Source: JBAXTE01 sp964653595
Lineage (GTDB): Bacteria > Bacteroidota > Bacteroidia > Bacteroidales > WCHB1-69
Assembly (NCBI GenBank): GCA_964653595.1
Contig: CAZZHH010000057.1
Coordinates: 1-20,567, forward strand
Reading direction: 5' to 3'
Length of the DNA: 20,567 nt
Positions 7,316-15,177 of this stretch are shown piece after piece. The notes under the pieces were generated by a model, which worked only from the letters and a program-made list of their open reading frames with translations, was not told the DNA's origin and did not search any database. The position numbers were made by a program, and so were the translations under genes. Within the stretch, counting starts at the first letter, position 1, and each line of letters starts with the position of its first letter.

Positions 7316-10300
7316 ATGTACAAAATTACCAAACACCCAATTCTTGATATTCCTCAAAATGAGGAGACTACATTTGTTTTTAATGGAAAAAAAATTATTG
7401 CACAAAAAGGATATACCATCGCTGCTGCTATGCATCAAGCTGGATTTCCGATTCATAGCCATAGCATCGATCACAGAGAACGTAGTTTGGAGTGCGGCAT
7501 AGGCAAGTGCGGTGCCTGCGAAATGCTTGTGGATGGACAAATCAAAAGGGTCTGTATAACTCTTGCCGATGGAGTTAAAGAAGTTGCTGAAGTCCCTGCC
7601 GATTTTGCTGCTGACCCCATCTCTTATCCTGCCAAAAACCCACTTAAAATCTATAAAACACAAACGGTCATTATTGGTGCCGGACCTGCTGGTTTAGCAT
7701 GTAGAGAAATGTTAAATGAATTTGGTGTCCGAAACATTGTTGTGGACAATAATGCTACCATTGGTGGTCAGTTTAATATGCAAACGCATCAATTTTTCTT
7801 TTTCGAAAAAGAAAAAAAATACGGTGGAATGCGTGGTTTTGATATTGCAACAACGTTGGCTGGTGATAATCACGATGGTATTATTCTAAATTCTACTGTT
7901 TGGGATGTGCTTGAAGGAAAAAGAGTAGCTGTTAAAAATATTGTCACCGATGAAATTTTCTATATCGATGCTGATTTTATAGTTACTGCTACTGGTGCTG
8001 TCCCTTTTGTTCCTGCATTCGAAAATGATGATTTACCAGGTGTGTATACCGCTGCTGTTTTCCAAAAAATGATGAATGTGGAACACACATTATTAGGGAA
8101 AAATGTTTTAACAGTGGGTGCTGGAAATATTGGTTATCTAACTTCCTATCAAGGATATCAAGCAGGAGCTAATATTAAAGCAATTATCGAAGCTCAATCC
8201 AAAGAGGGTGGTTTCCCAGTTCAAGCAAACCGTGTTAGAAGATTGGGAATACCTGTGTTGACTTCTCATATTTTACTAAAAGCTATTCCTAATAAAGCGC
8301 ATGATGGTATTGTTGGCGCTGTAATTGCTAAATGCGAAAATTTTAAACCAATTCCTGGTACCGAACAAATTGTGGAAGGTATCGATATTATAAACATTTG
8401 TACTGGCTTGGTTCCTGACGATCAAATATTAATCAAGAGTAAACAAGTTTTTGGATTGAACTCATATGGTGTTGGGGATGCAATTCGAATTGGGGAAGGT
8501 ACAAGCGCAGTTCTTAGAGGAAAACAAGCTGCTTATGAAATTGCCCTCGAATTGGGGGTTAAAGTTAGCTATAGTGACTATTTGGAGGTCTCTAAAGAGT
8601 ATATCGATTCGCAACAACATCCTGTTCAGGTGATCGAAAAACCATTTTTACCAACTGCGGATCGAATGAACGAAAAAGGGTTTGTGCAAATTGATTGTTT
8701 GTATGGTTTCGCTTGTAATCCATGCCAGTTTGCATGTCCTCATGGTGCCATACAAAAATCATCTACAAGCACGGTTCCTCATATCGATTTTGATAAGTGT
8801 ATTGGCTGTATGGATTGTGTATATCAATGCCCTGGCTTAGCAATTTTTGGTTATAATATAAAGAAAGATTGGCTTTTCCTTCCTATTGAGTATGAAGCAG
8901 TAGAAGGCGCTGAAGTTTTTTTAATCGATAACAATGGTAAAATATTAGGGGAAGGAATTATCGAAAAGATTCTAAAAAAACCAAATAAAACAAATATTTC
9001 TCGAGTTAAATCTACTTCTATTCATGGTGCTGATTTGACTACCGTTCGTGGATTTATTACCAAAGAAAATTATCCAAAACCATTCGCTACCACTCCACTC
9101 TCCGAAACTATCGATTCGGAAACGTATGTTTGTCATTGCGATGATGTCAAAATCGAAGAAATTTTAGCTGTAATTGGGGATAAAAAGTTTCTTTCGGTAG
9201 ATGAACTCAAACATACTACTCGACTTGGCATGGGCCCATGTAGAGGAAAAAGATGTATTCCTAGAGTAAAACAAATGCTACGGCCTCTGGGTATCTCAAT
9301 CATTGGAGAAGCTACCCCACGTGGACCTTTATCCAGTCAAATTCAAATGGGTGCTGTATATCCGAATGGAAAAAATGACCAGATTATCACCAATGTGAAA
9401 GGTCAAAAAACAAAAAGAATAGATGTTCCCGTTGTGATAGCTGGAGGTGGAATTGCTGGAAGCGCTTTGCTTCGGTATTTTTCTGAAGCTGGTGTAAAAG
9501 CAGTGTTGGTAAATCAAGATAGGGGAGCTTCTTGGAGAAATATTGCCGGTGGAAGACCTGCTTTTTCTGTACCTGAAATCTCGGAAATTGCTCGCAAAAA
9601 CCTGGAGCTGTTTAAAAACATCCAACAAGACCATAATATTGATTTTAAACCCACTCGCTATGTCAGTTTTGCCCATGATGAGGCTACTTACAAAGCGCTT
9701 GATGCTTCTAGAGAATGGTCGGATGCTTTTATGGTGGATCCTAAGGATTTTAAAAAGGAGATATCACCTCGCTTTAATCCTAATTTGAAAACATATAATG
9801 CTGCGTTGATTACACATGATTGTTGGCAAGCTACTCCAGGAAAAACAATTGATTTAATCCGAAATGTTGGTATAAATAATGGCGGTGTGATTTTGGAAGA
9901 TTGTGAACTGATTGATGTTGCTAAAGAAGATGATAAAACCATTGCTTTAGTATTTACCCATGAGAAAGAATTTGTAGAGTATCGTTGCGACCATTTTGTA
10001 AATGCTTTGGGATGGAATGCCGAGAAGTTTACCAATAAGTTAGGTATCGAAACTGGATTGTATCCAGTTAAACATCAGGCATTTATTACTAGAAGAATGC
10101 CTATGTTAGGCAAAAATGGCGACTCTCTTGATATGCTGATCGATCGGAGACATTACAAAGGCTTTTCTGCAGTGTATGGTCAACAACTTCGTGATACTGG
10201 ACAAATCATCGGCTGTGCTTCGCCTGCCTTAGATGCTTTAGAAACTGGTAAAAACTTGAAGGTAAACAGCAAAGAGTTTATGGAAATTGTCTCGGAAGTT

Positions 10301-10549
10301 TTTGTCGATTGGATACCTGAACTCTCTTCTGTTGGATTCCAAGCAGTTTGGTCGGGCTACTATACCGAGCCTCGTTATGTTGTTGATCCAGAATTAGGGT
10401 TAATGACTGGACTTCGTGGTCATGGATTTATGCTCGGCATGTACTTAGCAAAATTGTATGTAGATAAATATTTAGGTAAACCGGTTCCAAGTTATATGGA
10501 TAGGTTGAAATTAAGCGGAGATGGTCTTAGCGAAACTGCTTTCAAATAA
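7316..10549 (+). CDS. Single-chain flavo/iron-sulfur amine or imino-acid dehydrogenase (five-domain fusion)
   Basis: The 1077-aa cytosolic protein has five redox modules in order. (1) Residues 1-100: a [2Fe-2S] domain with Cys60, Cys65, Cys68 and Cys80. (2) About 112-440: a pyridine-nucleotide-disulfide-type FAD domain (GAGPAG at 121-126, a second nucleotide fold near GAGNIG). (3) About 455-515: two [4Fe-4S] motifs, Cys461/467/470/474 and Cys495/498/501/505. (4) About 600-660: a BFD-like [2Fe-2S] domain (Cys606, 608, 642, 647). (5) About 700-1077: a DAO-family FAD oxidoreductase (GGGIAG at 710-715, late GLRGHGFMLG). These match the separate subunits of archaeal proline dehydrogenase PdhA/F/X/B and of LhpBEF, opine, sarcosine and HcnABC enzymes. 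The DAO module should oxidise a secondary amine or amino acid and pass electrons through the clusters to the second FAD. The substrate is not determinable here, and no catabolic neighbour helps. The gene is monocistronic. Confidence 0.88.
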   Translation: MYKITKHPILDIPQNEETTFVFNGKKIIAQKGYTIAAAMHQAGFPIHSHSIDHRERSLECGIGKCGACEMLVDGQIKRVCITLADGVKEVAEVPADFAADPISYPAKNPLKIYKTQTVIIGAGPAGLACREMLNEFGVRNIVVDNNATIGGQFNMQTHQFFFFEKEKKYGGMRGFDIATTLAGDNHDGIILNSTVWDVLEGKRVAVKNIVTDEIFYIDADFIVTATGAVPFVPAFENDDLPGVYTAAVFQKMMNVEHTLLGKNVLTVGAGNIGYLTSYQGYQAGANIKAIIEAQSKEGGFPVQANRVRRLGIPVLTSHILLKAIPNKAHDGIVGAVIAKCENFKPIPGTEQIVEGIDIINICTGLVPDDQILIKSKQVFGLNSYGVGDAIRIGEGTSAVLRGKQAAYEIALELGVKVSYSDYLEVSKEYIDSQQHPVQVIEKPFLPTADRMNEKGFVQIDCLYGFACNPCQFACPHGAIQKSSTSTVPHIDFDKCIGCMDCVYQCPGLAIFGYNIKKDWLFLPIEYEAVEGAEVFLIDNNGKILGEGIIEKILKKPNKTNISRVKSTSIHGADLTTVRGFITKENYPKPFATTPLSETIDSETYVCHCDDVKIEEILAVIGDKKFLSVDELKHTTRLGMGPCRGKRCIPRVKQMLRPLGISIIGEATPRGPLSSQIQMGAVYPNGKNDQIITNVKGQKTKRIDVPVVIAGGGIAGSALLRYFSEAGVKAVLVNQDRGASWRNIAGGRPAFSVPEISEIARKNLELFKNIQQDHNIDFKPTRYVSFAHDEATYKALDASREWSDAFMVDPKDFKKEISPRFNPNLKTYNAALITHDCWQATPGKTIDLIRNVGINNGGVILEDCELIDVAKEDDKTIALVFTHEKEFVEYRCDHFVNALGWNAEKFTNKLGIETGLYPVKHQAFITRRMPMLGKNGDSLDMLIDRRHYKGFSAVYGQQLRDTGQIIGCASPALDALETGKNLKVNSKEFMEIVSEVFVDWIPELSSVGFQAVWSGYYTEPRYVVDPELGLMTGLRGHGFMLGMYLAKLYVDKYLGKPVPSYMDRLKLSGDGLSETAFK

Positions 10550-10560
10550 TTCTCCAATAT

Positions 10561-10597
10561 AAAAAAATAAGCTCCAATTTGGAGCTTATTTTTTTAT
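10561..10597. terminator. Bidirectional terminator between convergent genes
   Basis: AAGCTCCA and TGGAGCTT pair around a 3-base loop, extended by A and T runs on both sides, so the hairpin is followed by T in either direction. It serves the fusion dehydrogenase (stop 12 bases before) and the convergent DUF6340 gene (stop 16 bases after). Confidence 0.85.
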
Positions 10598-10612
10598 AAT
10601 TATTTTAATTTT

Positions 10613-11661
10613 CTATTTCATCTGTTCTTTTAGTCTCTCTTGTTGTGATAGCCGATTTGTTAATTGGTTTACATAGTTTAAGTCGTTTTTGATTTTGTAA
10701 ACCTTATAGGCTTTTGTTGCCCATTCTACTGCAAGGTCTAATTCTCCTTCCATTTCTGCTGCTAATGCCATATTGTGACATGCTCTTCCAGCAATTTTTG
10801 GATCAACAGAGTTGGTGTATTTCGTCCAAATTTTTGCCGCACCTTTCCAGTCGTTTAATTTTACATATCTTACTGCTTCTTTAAATTGAGGATCTCCTTT
10901 GGTGTAATAGTATCTACTAACCCAAGCCCAATTTGGAGAAATTCGAATAGCAAACATCTCCCCAGCAAATTTACCAGCATTATTAATACATGATCTTTTA
11001 GATGGTAAATTCCTTAAAGCAGCAGCTTCTGTAGGTCCTTTACCTCTCCATGCTTGTTCATCTGCAAAAACATCTTGATCGATGATTCGTTTGTTTTTAT
11101 AGTCGTAAATTCTCCACCCTGCATTTACTCGTATTCTTAAATCACTCCAAAACTCTACTACACTCTCTGTTTGCCATTTCTTGTTTGATTTTTTGCTTGA
11201 GAACCAACGGTATGCATTAAATCTGAATCAAAAGTTTCTAACGCAACCAATGCATCTACGTTGTATTTTTTGCAAAGATTTTCCACTTCACTCCACTCCA
11301 ATGGTAAAGGAAACTGCTTTGTGCCAGTACCTCTATAGTCTTCGTTGGTTAAAACAGTCGATTTAAAACGGGGTGAATTGTTAAGTTTATTTGCACATCC
11401 ATTTAATGTTGCATACGATGCTTCTTTATCAGCAAATATGGATTCGCCAGAAAGAAAACCTTCAATTACATTACTCCACCTGTCTTGTTTGGATGGAAGG
11501 GAATGATTTAAAAGCCCAAACGAATTTATCTCTTGAGGTACATTGATTTGAGCAGGTACCAACACCTGTACTTGTACCGATTTTGTTTTGCACGATGTGA
11601 AAAGTATCGTAATAACAAGGATTGTCAAGAGGGAGGGGAGATGTAAGTAAGATTTTTTCAT
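10613..11661 (-). pseudogene. DUF6340 family lipoprotein, interrupted by one frameshift
   Basis: The gene begins at ATG 11661-11659 with a signal peptide ending in the lipobox LFTSC (Cys24). It reads as a DUF6340-type protein to ...LVALETFDSD, then meets TAG at 11160-11158. The rest of the family sequence continues without a stop in the -1 frame: KWQTESVVEFW, VNAGWRIYD, WRGKGPTEAAAL, FAIRISPNWAWVSRYYY, then a TPR-like end (KIAGRACHNMALAAEMEG). Joining the frames at the T run after the Asp-Ser-Asp codons (about 11219-11221) gives a smooth 349-aa protein, so one T is missing relative to an intact gene. Both halves look otherwise undamaged, which suggests a very recent mutation or a sequencing error. 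The function of the family is unknown; the product would be a lipid-anchored envelope protein. Translated as given, the product is a 167-aa truncation. Confidence 0.85.
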
Positions 11662-11740
11662 GTTTATTATTTTTTAAAATGTTGCTAATTATCCAATAAT
11701 CAAGCCATTTTTTTTATTGTGATAAATACGAATAGTGAAA

Positions 11741-11748
11741 CAAAAATA
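11741..11748 (-). promoter_or_regulatory. Candidate -7 element for the DUF6340 gene
   Basis: The leftward strand reads TATTTTTG, a TAnnTTTG match, 79 bases before the ATG at 11661. It is only 12 bases from the opposite-facing element at 11761, so the two divergent promoters overlap. No -33 TTG at standard distance. Confidence 0.4.
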
Positions 11749-11760
11749 AATAAAAATTTA

Positions 11761-11768
11761 TATCTTTG
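11761..11768 (+). promoter_or_regulatory. -7 promoter element of the barrel protein gene
   Basis: TATCTTTG is a perfect -7 element, 48 bases before the ATG at 11817. It rules out the in-frame TTG at 11766, which overlaps the element itself. Confidence 0.6.
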
Positions 11769-11816
11769 CTAAAAACAATCTATGGATTGAATCTATATTT
11801 TAAAAATTACGATGAT

Positions 11817-12443
11817 ATGAAAAAAGTATATTTGTTTTTAATTATTTCTATTCAATGTTTATTTTCGATGGCTCAGGATGCTAAACCTCACTTTGCTGCA
11901 ATTCACTTTTCTCCTGTATTTGAGAGTGTGAAATATTTAAAAACTGGATTCGGGACAACGCTTGAAGGTGCTTACTTTTTAAACGATTGGTTTGCTACAG
12001 GTGGAATTTTTAGATATAGTATGCATCCCTATTCTTATACTCACTTTGTTGCTTCGGGCGATGCTAGTCAGTTTGGATTTACCGCAAATGCTTTCATTCT
12101 TAAAAGATTCTTTAACGATAAAATTTCTCTTATTCCTAGTGTTGGGTTGGGATTTTCTTCTACAACATTGCCAGCTGGGGTATATACCAATAAAGAGCTC
12201 GTACAAACTGCACCTGGAATATTTTCTGAAGTTGAAACTAAAACCGATCTCTCTGCAATTAATGTTACTTCATTCGTATTTAATGTTTTTAGTGTAGATT
12301 GTAATTATCACTTTAAACCGAATATGTCTGCTGGAGTTAAATTCGAATATCAAATTGATGTTTCTAATAAATGGCCAAGTGAGACATTGGGCGACTTTTT
12401 GAGTTTCGGTATTGGTTATACCTACTTCTTTGGCGTAAAATAG
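11817..12443 (+). CDS. Small outer-membrane beta-barrel protein
   Basis: This is a 208-aa secreted protein. It has a clear signal peptide, MKKVYLFLIISIQCLFSMAQ, with likely cleavage after SMAQ, and then alternating polar/hydrophobic strands with many aromatic and Gly residues (GTTLEGAYF, FFNDKISLIPSVGLGFS, GVKFEYQIDVS, FGIGYTYFFGV). This is the pattern of an 8-strand outer-membrane barrel of the OmpW/OmpA-like type common in Bacteroidota. Strand turns fit short-loop barrels, and the last strand ends YTYFFGVK rather than in a terminal Phe. I cannot assign a substrate or a precise family. The start is the ATG at 11817, because the promoter lies at 11761-11768 and the signal peptide begins exactly there. 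It is the first gene after the divergent promoter shared with the DUF6340 gene, and probably a single-gene unit. Confidence 0.75.
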   Translation: MKKVYLFLIISIQCLFSMAQDAKPHFAAIHFSPVFESVKYLKTGFGTTLEGAYFLNDWFATGGIFRYSMHPYSYTHFVASGDASQFGFTANAFILKRFFNDKISLIPSVGLGFSSTTLPAGVYTNKELVQTAPGIFSEVETKTDLSAINVTSFVFNVFSVDCNYHFKPNMSAGVKFEYQIDVSNKWPSETLGDFLSFGIGYTYFFGVK

Positions 12444-12528
12444 TTGCTATCTTTTTTGTTTTTTATTTTGTCAATTTTTTGCCGACGAAACCCCAAAGTC
12501 TGTGTGTAGTTCGTGCTTATTTTTTTCC

Positions 12529-12536
12529 TACTTTTG
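12529..12536 (+). promoter_or_regulatory. -7 promoter element of the M20 amidohydrolase
   Basis: TACTTTTG is a perfect -7 element 19 bases before the ATG at 12556. It places transcription downstream of the earlier in-frame start candidate at 12502, which is therefore rejected. Confidence 0.6.
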
Positions 12537-12555
12537 TTCCAAAAAACTGAACCCA

Positions 12556-13650
12556 ATGAACATCTATGAAGCAAGAGCTTTTTTGCACCGATGTGCTGAA
12601 ATGAGCGGAGACGAGAAGTTGACGCACGATTTTGTGTTAGAGGCATTGCAATTCCTTAATCCAACCAGACTTTATACCAGGGTTGGCGGATACGGTATCT
12701 TGGCTGAATTTGAGTTTTCTAAAAAAGGGAAAACCCTGTTGTTTCGTGCAGATATGGATGGAGTTGGATCGCAACCCGATATTGTAAGGCATAGTTGCGG
12801 ACACGATGGTCATTGCGCTATTTTACTTGATTTTGCATCCAAATTACAGCAAAATCCTTTCAATGAAGGTCGGATTTTGTTGCTTTTTCAGCCATCCGAA
12901 GAGAATGGACAAGGAGCTAAAGCTGTTTTAAATTCAGGTGTTTTGCAAAAATATTCCATCGATTTCGCATTCGCATTACACAACATACCTGGATATTCGA
13001 TAGGATCGGTGTTATGTAAATCTAAAAACTTTTCTTGTGCAGTTTTATCTTGTGAAATGGAGTTCAAGGGCAAAACTTCCCATGCATCTGAACCTGAAAA
13101 ATGTGTTTCTCCACAGAAGGCCATGTTTGAGATAGTTTCAGAAATATCTCAGATGCAGCGCACAGACTATGCAATCGAGGATTATTTTCTGGCGACTATG
13201 GTAGAGTTGCATATTGGGGAGGAAGCATACGGTGTGGCACCTGGCAATGGAATTTTACGTTGGACATTTCGAGCTAAAACAAATGCCGTAATACGCAAAT
13301 CGATTGCTTTGATAGAGGCCTTTTCAACACAGATTGCATCGCAGACCAACGAGTTGGAATTTTCCGTCCACTTTTTGGAAGAGTTTTATGCCAATGAGAA
13401 TAATCCAAAGGCCGTCGGAATAATTGCTCACGCTGCCGCTAATTGTGGATTGGAATACGTTGAAATAGATGAAGGATTCCGCTGGGGCGAAGATTTCGGA
13501 GTGCTAACACAAGCTATTCCTGGAGCAATGTTCGGACTTGGTGCCGGCGAATTATGTCCACCCTTACATTCAAACGATTTCAATTTTCCTGATGATTTGA
13601 TCGAAATAGGAAGCCAACTGTTTTATGAAATTGCTTCCAGTTTGAATTGA
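12556..13650 (+). CDS. M20 family metallo-amidohydrolase (hippurate hydrolase/aminoacylase-like)
   Basis: This is a 364-aa cytosolic zinc-dependent amidohydrolase of the M20 peptidase family, D-type (amidohydrolases acting on N-acyl amino acids). Visible signatures in order: FRADMDGV (63-70), HSCGHDGH (79-86, metal ligands Cys81 and His83), FQPSEENGQG (111-120, with the catalytic Glu pair 115-116), FALHNIPG (His142), GKTSHASEP for the dimerisation/substrate region, FRWGEDFG, and a late PPLHSNDFNFP with the last metal-binding His338. Length is slightly under the usual 380-400. No signal peptide is present. The substrate is unknown: N-acyl amino acids or a peptidoglycan or siderophore-derived amide are possible. 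The start at 12556 follows from the promoter at 12529-12536; the track back to 12502 is non-coding in composition. It stands alone between the barrel gene (112-base gap) and a convergent gene. Confidence 0.88.
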   Translation: MNIYEARAFLHRCAEMSGDEKLTHDFVLEALQFLNPTRLYTRVGGYGILAEFEFSKKGKTLLFRADMDGVGSQPDIVRHSCGHDGHCAILLDFASKLQQNPFNEGRILLLFQPSEENGQGAKAVLNSGVLQKYSIDFAFALHNIPGYSIGSVLCKSKNFSCAVLSCEMEFKGKTSHASEPEKCVSPQKAMFEIVSEISQMQRTDYAIEDYFLATMVELHIGEEAYGVAPGNGILRWTFRAKTNAVIRKSIALIEAFSTQIASQTNELEFSVHFLEEFYANENNPKAVGIIAHAAANCGLEYVEIDEGFRWGEDFGVLTQAIPGAMFGLGAGELCPPLHSNDFNFPDDLIEIGSQLFYEIASSLN

Positions 13651-13670
13651 CTTTCTGAATAGTATCCCAC

Positions 13671-13705
13671 AAAAAAAAAGGACTTAGCTATGCTGCTAAA
13701 TCCTT
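13671..13705 (-). terminator. Intrinsic terminator of the T9SS cargo gene
   Basis: Read leftward, GGATTTAGC (13703-13695) pairs with GCTAAGTCC (13688-13680), with one U-G wobble, and is followed by nine T (13679-13671). On the rightward strand the wobble becomes a C-A mismatch and no T run follows, so it is directional. Confidence 0.8.
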
Positions 13706-13734
13706 ATGAGCATGAAAAATATTTGATTATTGAG

Positions 13735-14676
13735 CTATTTTTGAAGATACTTTACACTTTGAATTGCCCCATTTTCTTCGTTTTTAAATTGTAAAAGATA
13801 AAATCCTTGTGGCAACTCTGGTAAGGATATGTTGTTTGACGTAAGTTCTATAGTTTGTAATGTTTGTCCTGTAATGGTAGATATGGACAATGTGTATATC
13901 TCTGGAGTAGCGCTAATGAATTTAATTTGGTTGGTTTCGCTAGGATTTGGATATACAGAAAGGGTTTCTATATTCATTTCCATTGAAGGGATATATAGGA
14001 TGCTTGAATAACTGTATTTCCCGTCAAAATCGGTTTGTTTTAAACGGTAATATGCATCTTCTGATGAAATATCGCTATAAGTATAATTGAGAATTTGGTT
14101 GCTGTTTCCAGCACCTTTAAGCATTGCTATTTGTTTGAAATCAATCCCATTAGATGAACGTTCCAAAGTAAAGTAATCATTGTTGATTTCAGTAGCAGTA
14201 GACCAGGTTAAGAAAATGTTGGAGGACTCTCTTTTAGCTGAAAAATCGATTAATTCTATGGGTAAAGTACTAGTTTTGTAATCGATAAATTGTTGTACAA
14301 TGCCAGGTCCATTAATCTCTATGGTGATTTTTTTGATCGGGGTGGATTGTAAATTTGCAGTGGAACAATCTGTTTTGCTAGTCCAAATTCTGCCATTTGT
14401 TTTCCCGCTACCATGAGTGTCTCTTTTGGGTAAATTGAAAAATGCAATTCCTTCATTTGTTTCTATTGTTCCTTGCAAAGTGTAAAGGTTGTTGGGTATG
14501 TTGTTGCCTCTGATTTTAATGTCATAATCGAAATTAAAATCGTAATTGTACCCAAATCTACAATTGTTGCCTCCATAAATAATTAAAGAGGTAGGATTTA
14601 TTGTGATTTCTACAGAATATCCATCGGTAGAGTTTACAACGATTTGACTTTTTGAAGACGAAATCATGATTGTCAT
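13735..14676 (-). CDS. T9SS-exported protein with type A C-terminal sorting domain; signal peptide apparently frameshifted
   Basis: The C-terminal 75 residues are a T9SS type A sorting domain: SVYPNPSETNQIKF, a central strand region with STITGQTLQTIEL, then SLPELPQGFYLLQF and a final KYLQK. Before it lies a FnIII-like segment (LPIELIDFSAKRESSNIFLTWSTATEINNDYF...YYRLKQTDFDGKYSYSSI), common in this cargo type. The N-terminal 130 residues I do not recognise. Such proteins cross the inner membrane by Sec and the outer membrane by T9SS, and are released or anchored at the surface. The ATG used here (14676) gives only MTIMISSSKSQ, with no positive N-region. An ATG at 14717-14715 starts MNKQ, and restoring one T in the T4 run at 14701-14704 would join it to KYIFSLILMTIMISSSKSQ, a normal signal peptide (327 aa). 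As given, the gene may not be exported. Confidence 0.8.
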   Translation of the reverse strand: MTIMISSSKSQIVVNSTDGYSVEITINPTSLIIYGGNNCRFGYNYDFNFDYDIKIRGNNIPNNLYTLQGTIETNEGIAFFNLPKRDTHGSGKTNGRIWTSKTDCSTANLQSTPIKKITIEINGPGIVQQFIDYKTSTLPIELIDFSAKRESSNIFLTWSTATEINNDYFTLERSSNGIDFKQIAMLKGAGNSNQILNYTYSDISSEDAYYRLKQTDFDGKYSYSSILYIPSMEMNIETLSVYPNPSETNQIKFISATPEIYTLSISTITGQTLQTIELTSNNISLPELPQGFYLLQFKNEENGAIQSVKYLQK

Positions 14677-14749
14677 CAAAATTAGAGAGAAAATATATTT
14701 AAAAGTTGCTTGTTCATCCTATTTATCTAAGGGTTACGTTAATTTTCGC

Positions 14750-15151
14750 CACCCTTTGTCAAAAAATATGCCAAATTATTTTTACGTTATTTTAAATTTT
14801 ATAGATATTTTCTGTAGTTGCTACTTTTTTAATATTAACATTGCAACTTGGATGACCCTTTTAAACTTGAATTGGTAGTCAAATTTGGGATGCTGGAAAA
14901 ATGGGATAAATTGGAAATTGTACAACCAATATAGCGTAATTGAACTCTTTAGTGTAGAATATGTATCATTATTAACCGGTGTTTTCAATAACCAATTAAA
15001 AGACAAAGATGATACATAGTAAAGTATTAGCATAAATAGGCAAATTAAACAGGTTTCACACTCTAACCGATATCGAATTGGAAAGAGATAAAAATGTCAA
15101 ATTTTTTAGGATTTATATAACAAAGTATTCAAAAAGTCTGGTCAAAGGGTG
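14750..15151. repeat. Inverted 9-bp ends CACCCTTTG...CAAAGGGTG, possible element remnant
   Basis: CACCCTTTG at 14750-14758 and its exact complement CAAAGGGTG at 15143-15151 bound 402 bases. Similarity extends imperfectly outwards, with a T/A run after a three-base mismatch. No target-site duplication or transposase is seen, so a decayed insertion sequence or MITE is only one reading. Confidence 0.35.
14961..15017. repeat. 9-bp inverted repeat ATGTATCAT/ATGATACAT
   Basis: ATGTATCAT (14961-14969) and ATGATACAT (15009-15017) are exact complements 39 bases apart. They lie in the middle of the gene-free interval, roughly nested in the larger inverted repeat. Function unknown. Confidence 0.45.
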
Positions 15152-15177
15152 TAAAAAATATTACTGCATGAAGTAAA

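Larger units (their letters stand above)
14718..15177. other. Gene-free interval with inverted repeats
   Basis: This 460-base stretch separates the T9SS cargo gene from metG. No reading frame looks like a known protein. A frame at 14821-15033 leftward (70 codons) is rich in Tyr, Phe and Leu and unlike neighbouring genes. An open frame rightward near 15040-15180 lacks a start codon. It holds the two inverted repeats listed next. There is no clear metG terminator, although metG stops at its right edge. Confidence 0.5.

Noticed and set aside
7280..7663. 127-codon leftward open frame over the start of the fusion dehydrogenase
   Set aside because: It is antisense to the conserved [2Fe-2S] domain and resembles no family; a shadow frame.
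10613..10957. Separate 114-aa TPR-like gene
   Set aside because: Its frame is open well upstream and continues the DUF6340 sequence; it is the 3' part of the frameshifted gene.
11189..11194. Programmed -1 frameshifting at A-AAA-AAT
   Set aside because: Not accepted as the explanation: the -1 frame already reads like sensible protein (FNAYRWFSSKK) upstream of the A run, and no stimulatory stem-loop is evident. Kept only as an alternative in the finding.
14821..15033. 70-codon leftward open frame in the gap before metG
   Set aside because: No recognisable motif, odd composition and no promoter; too weak to call a gene.
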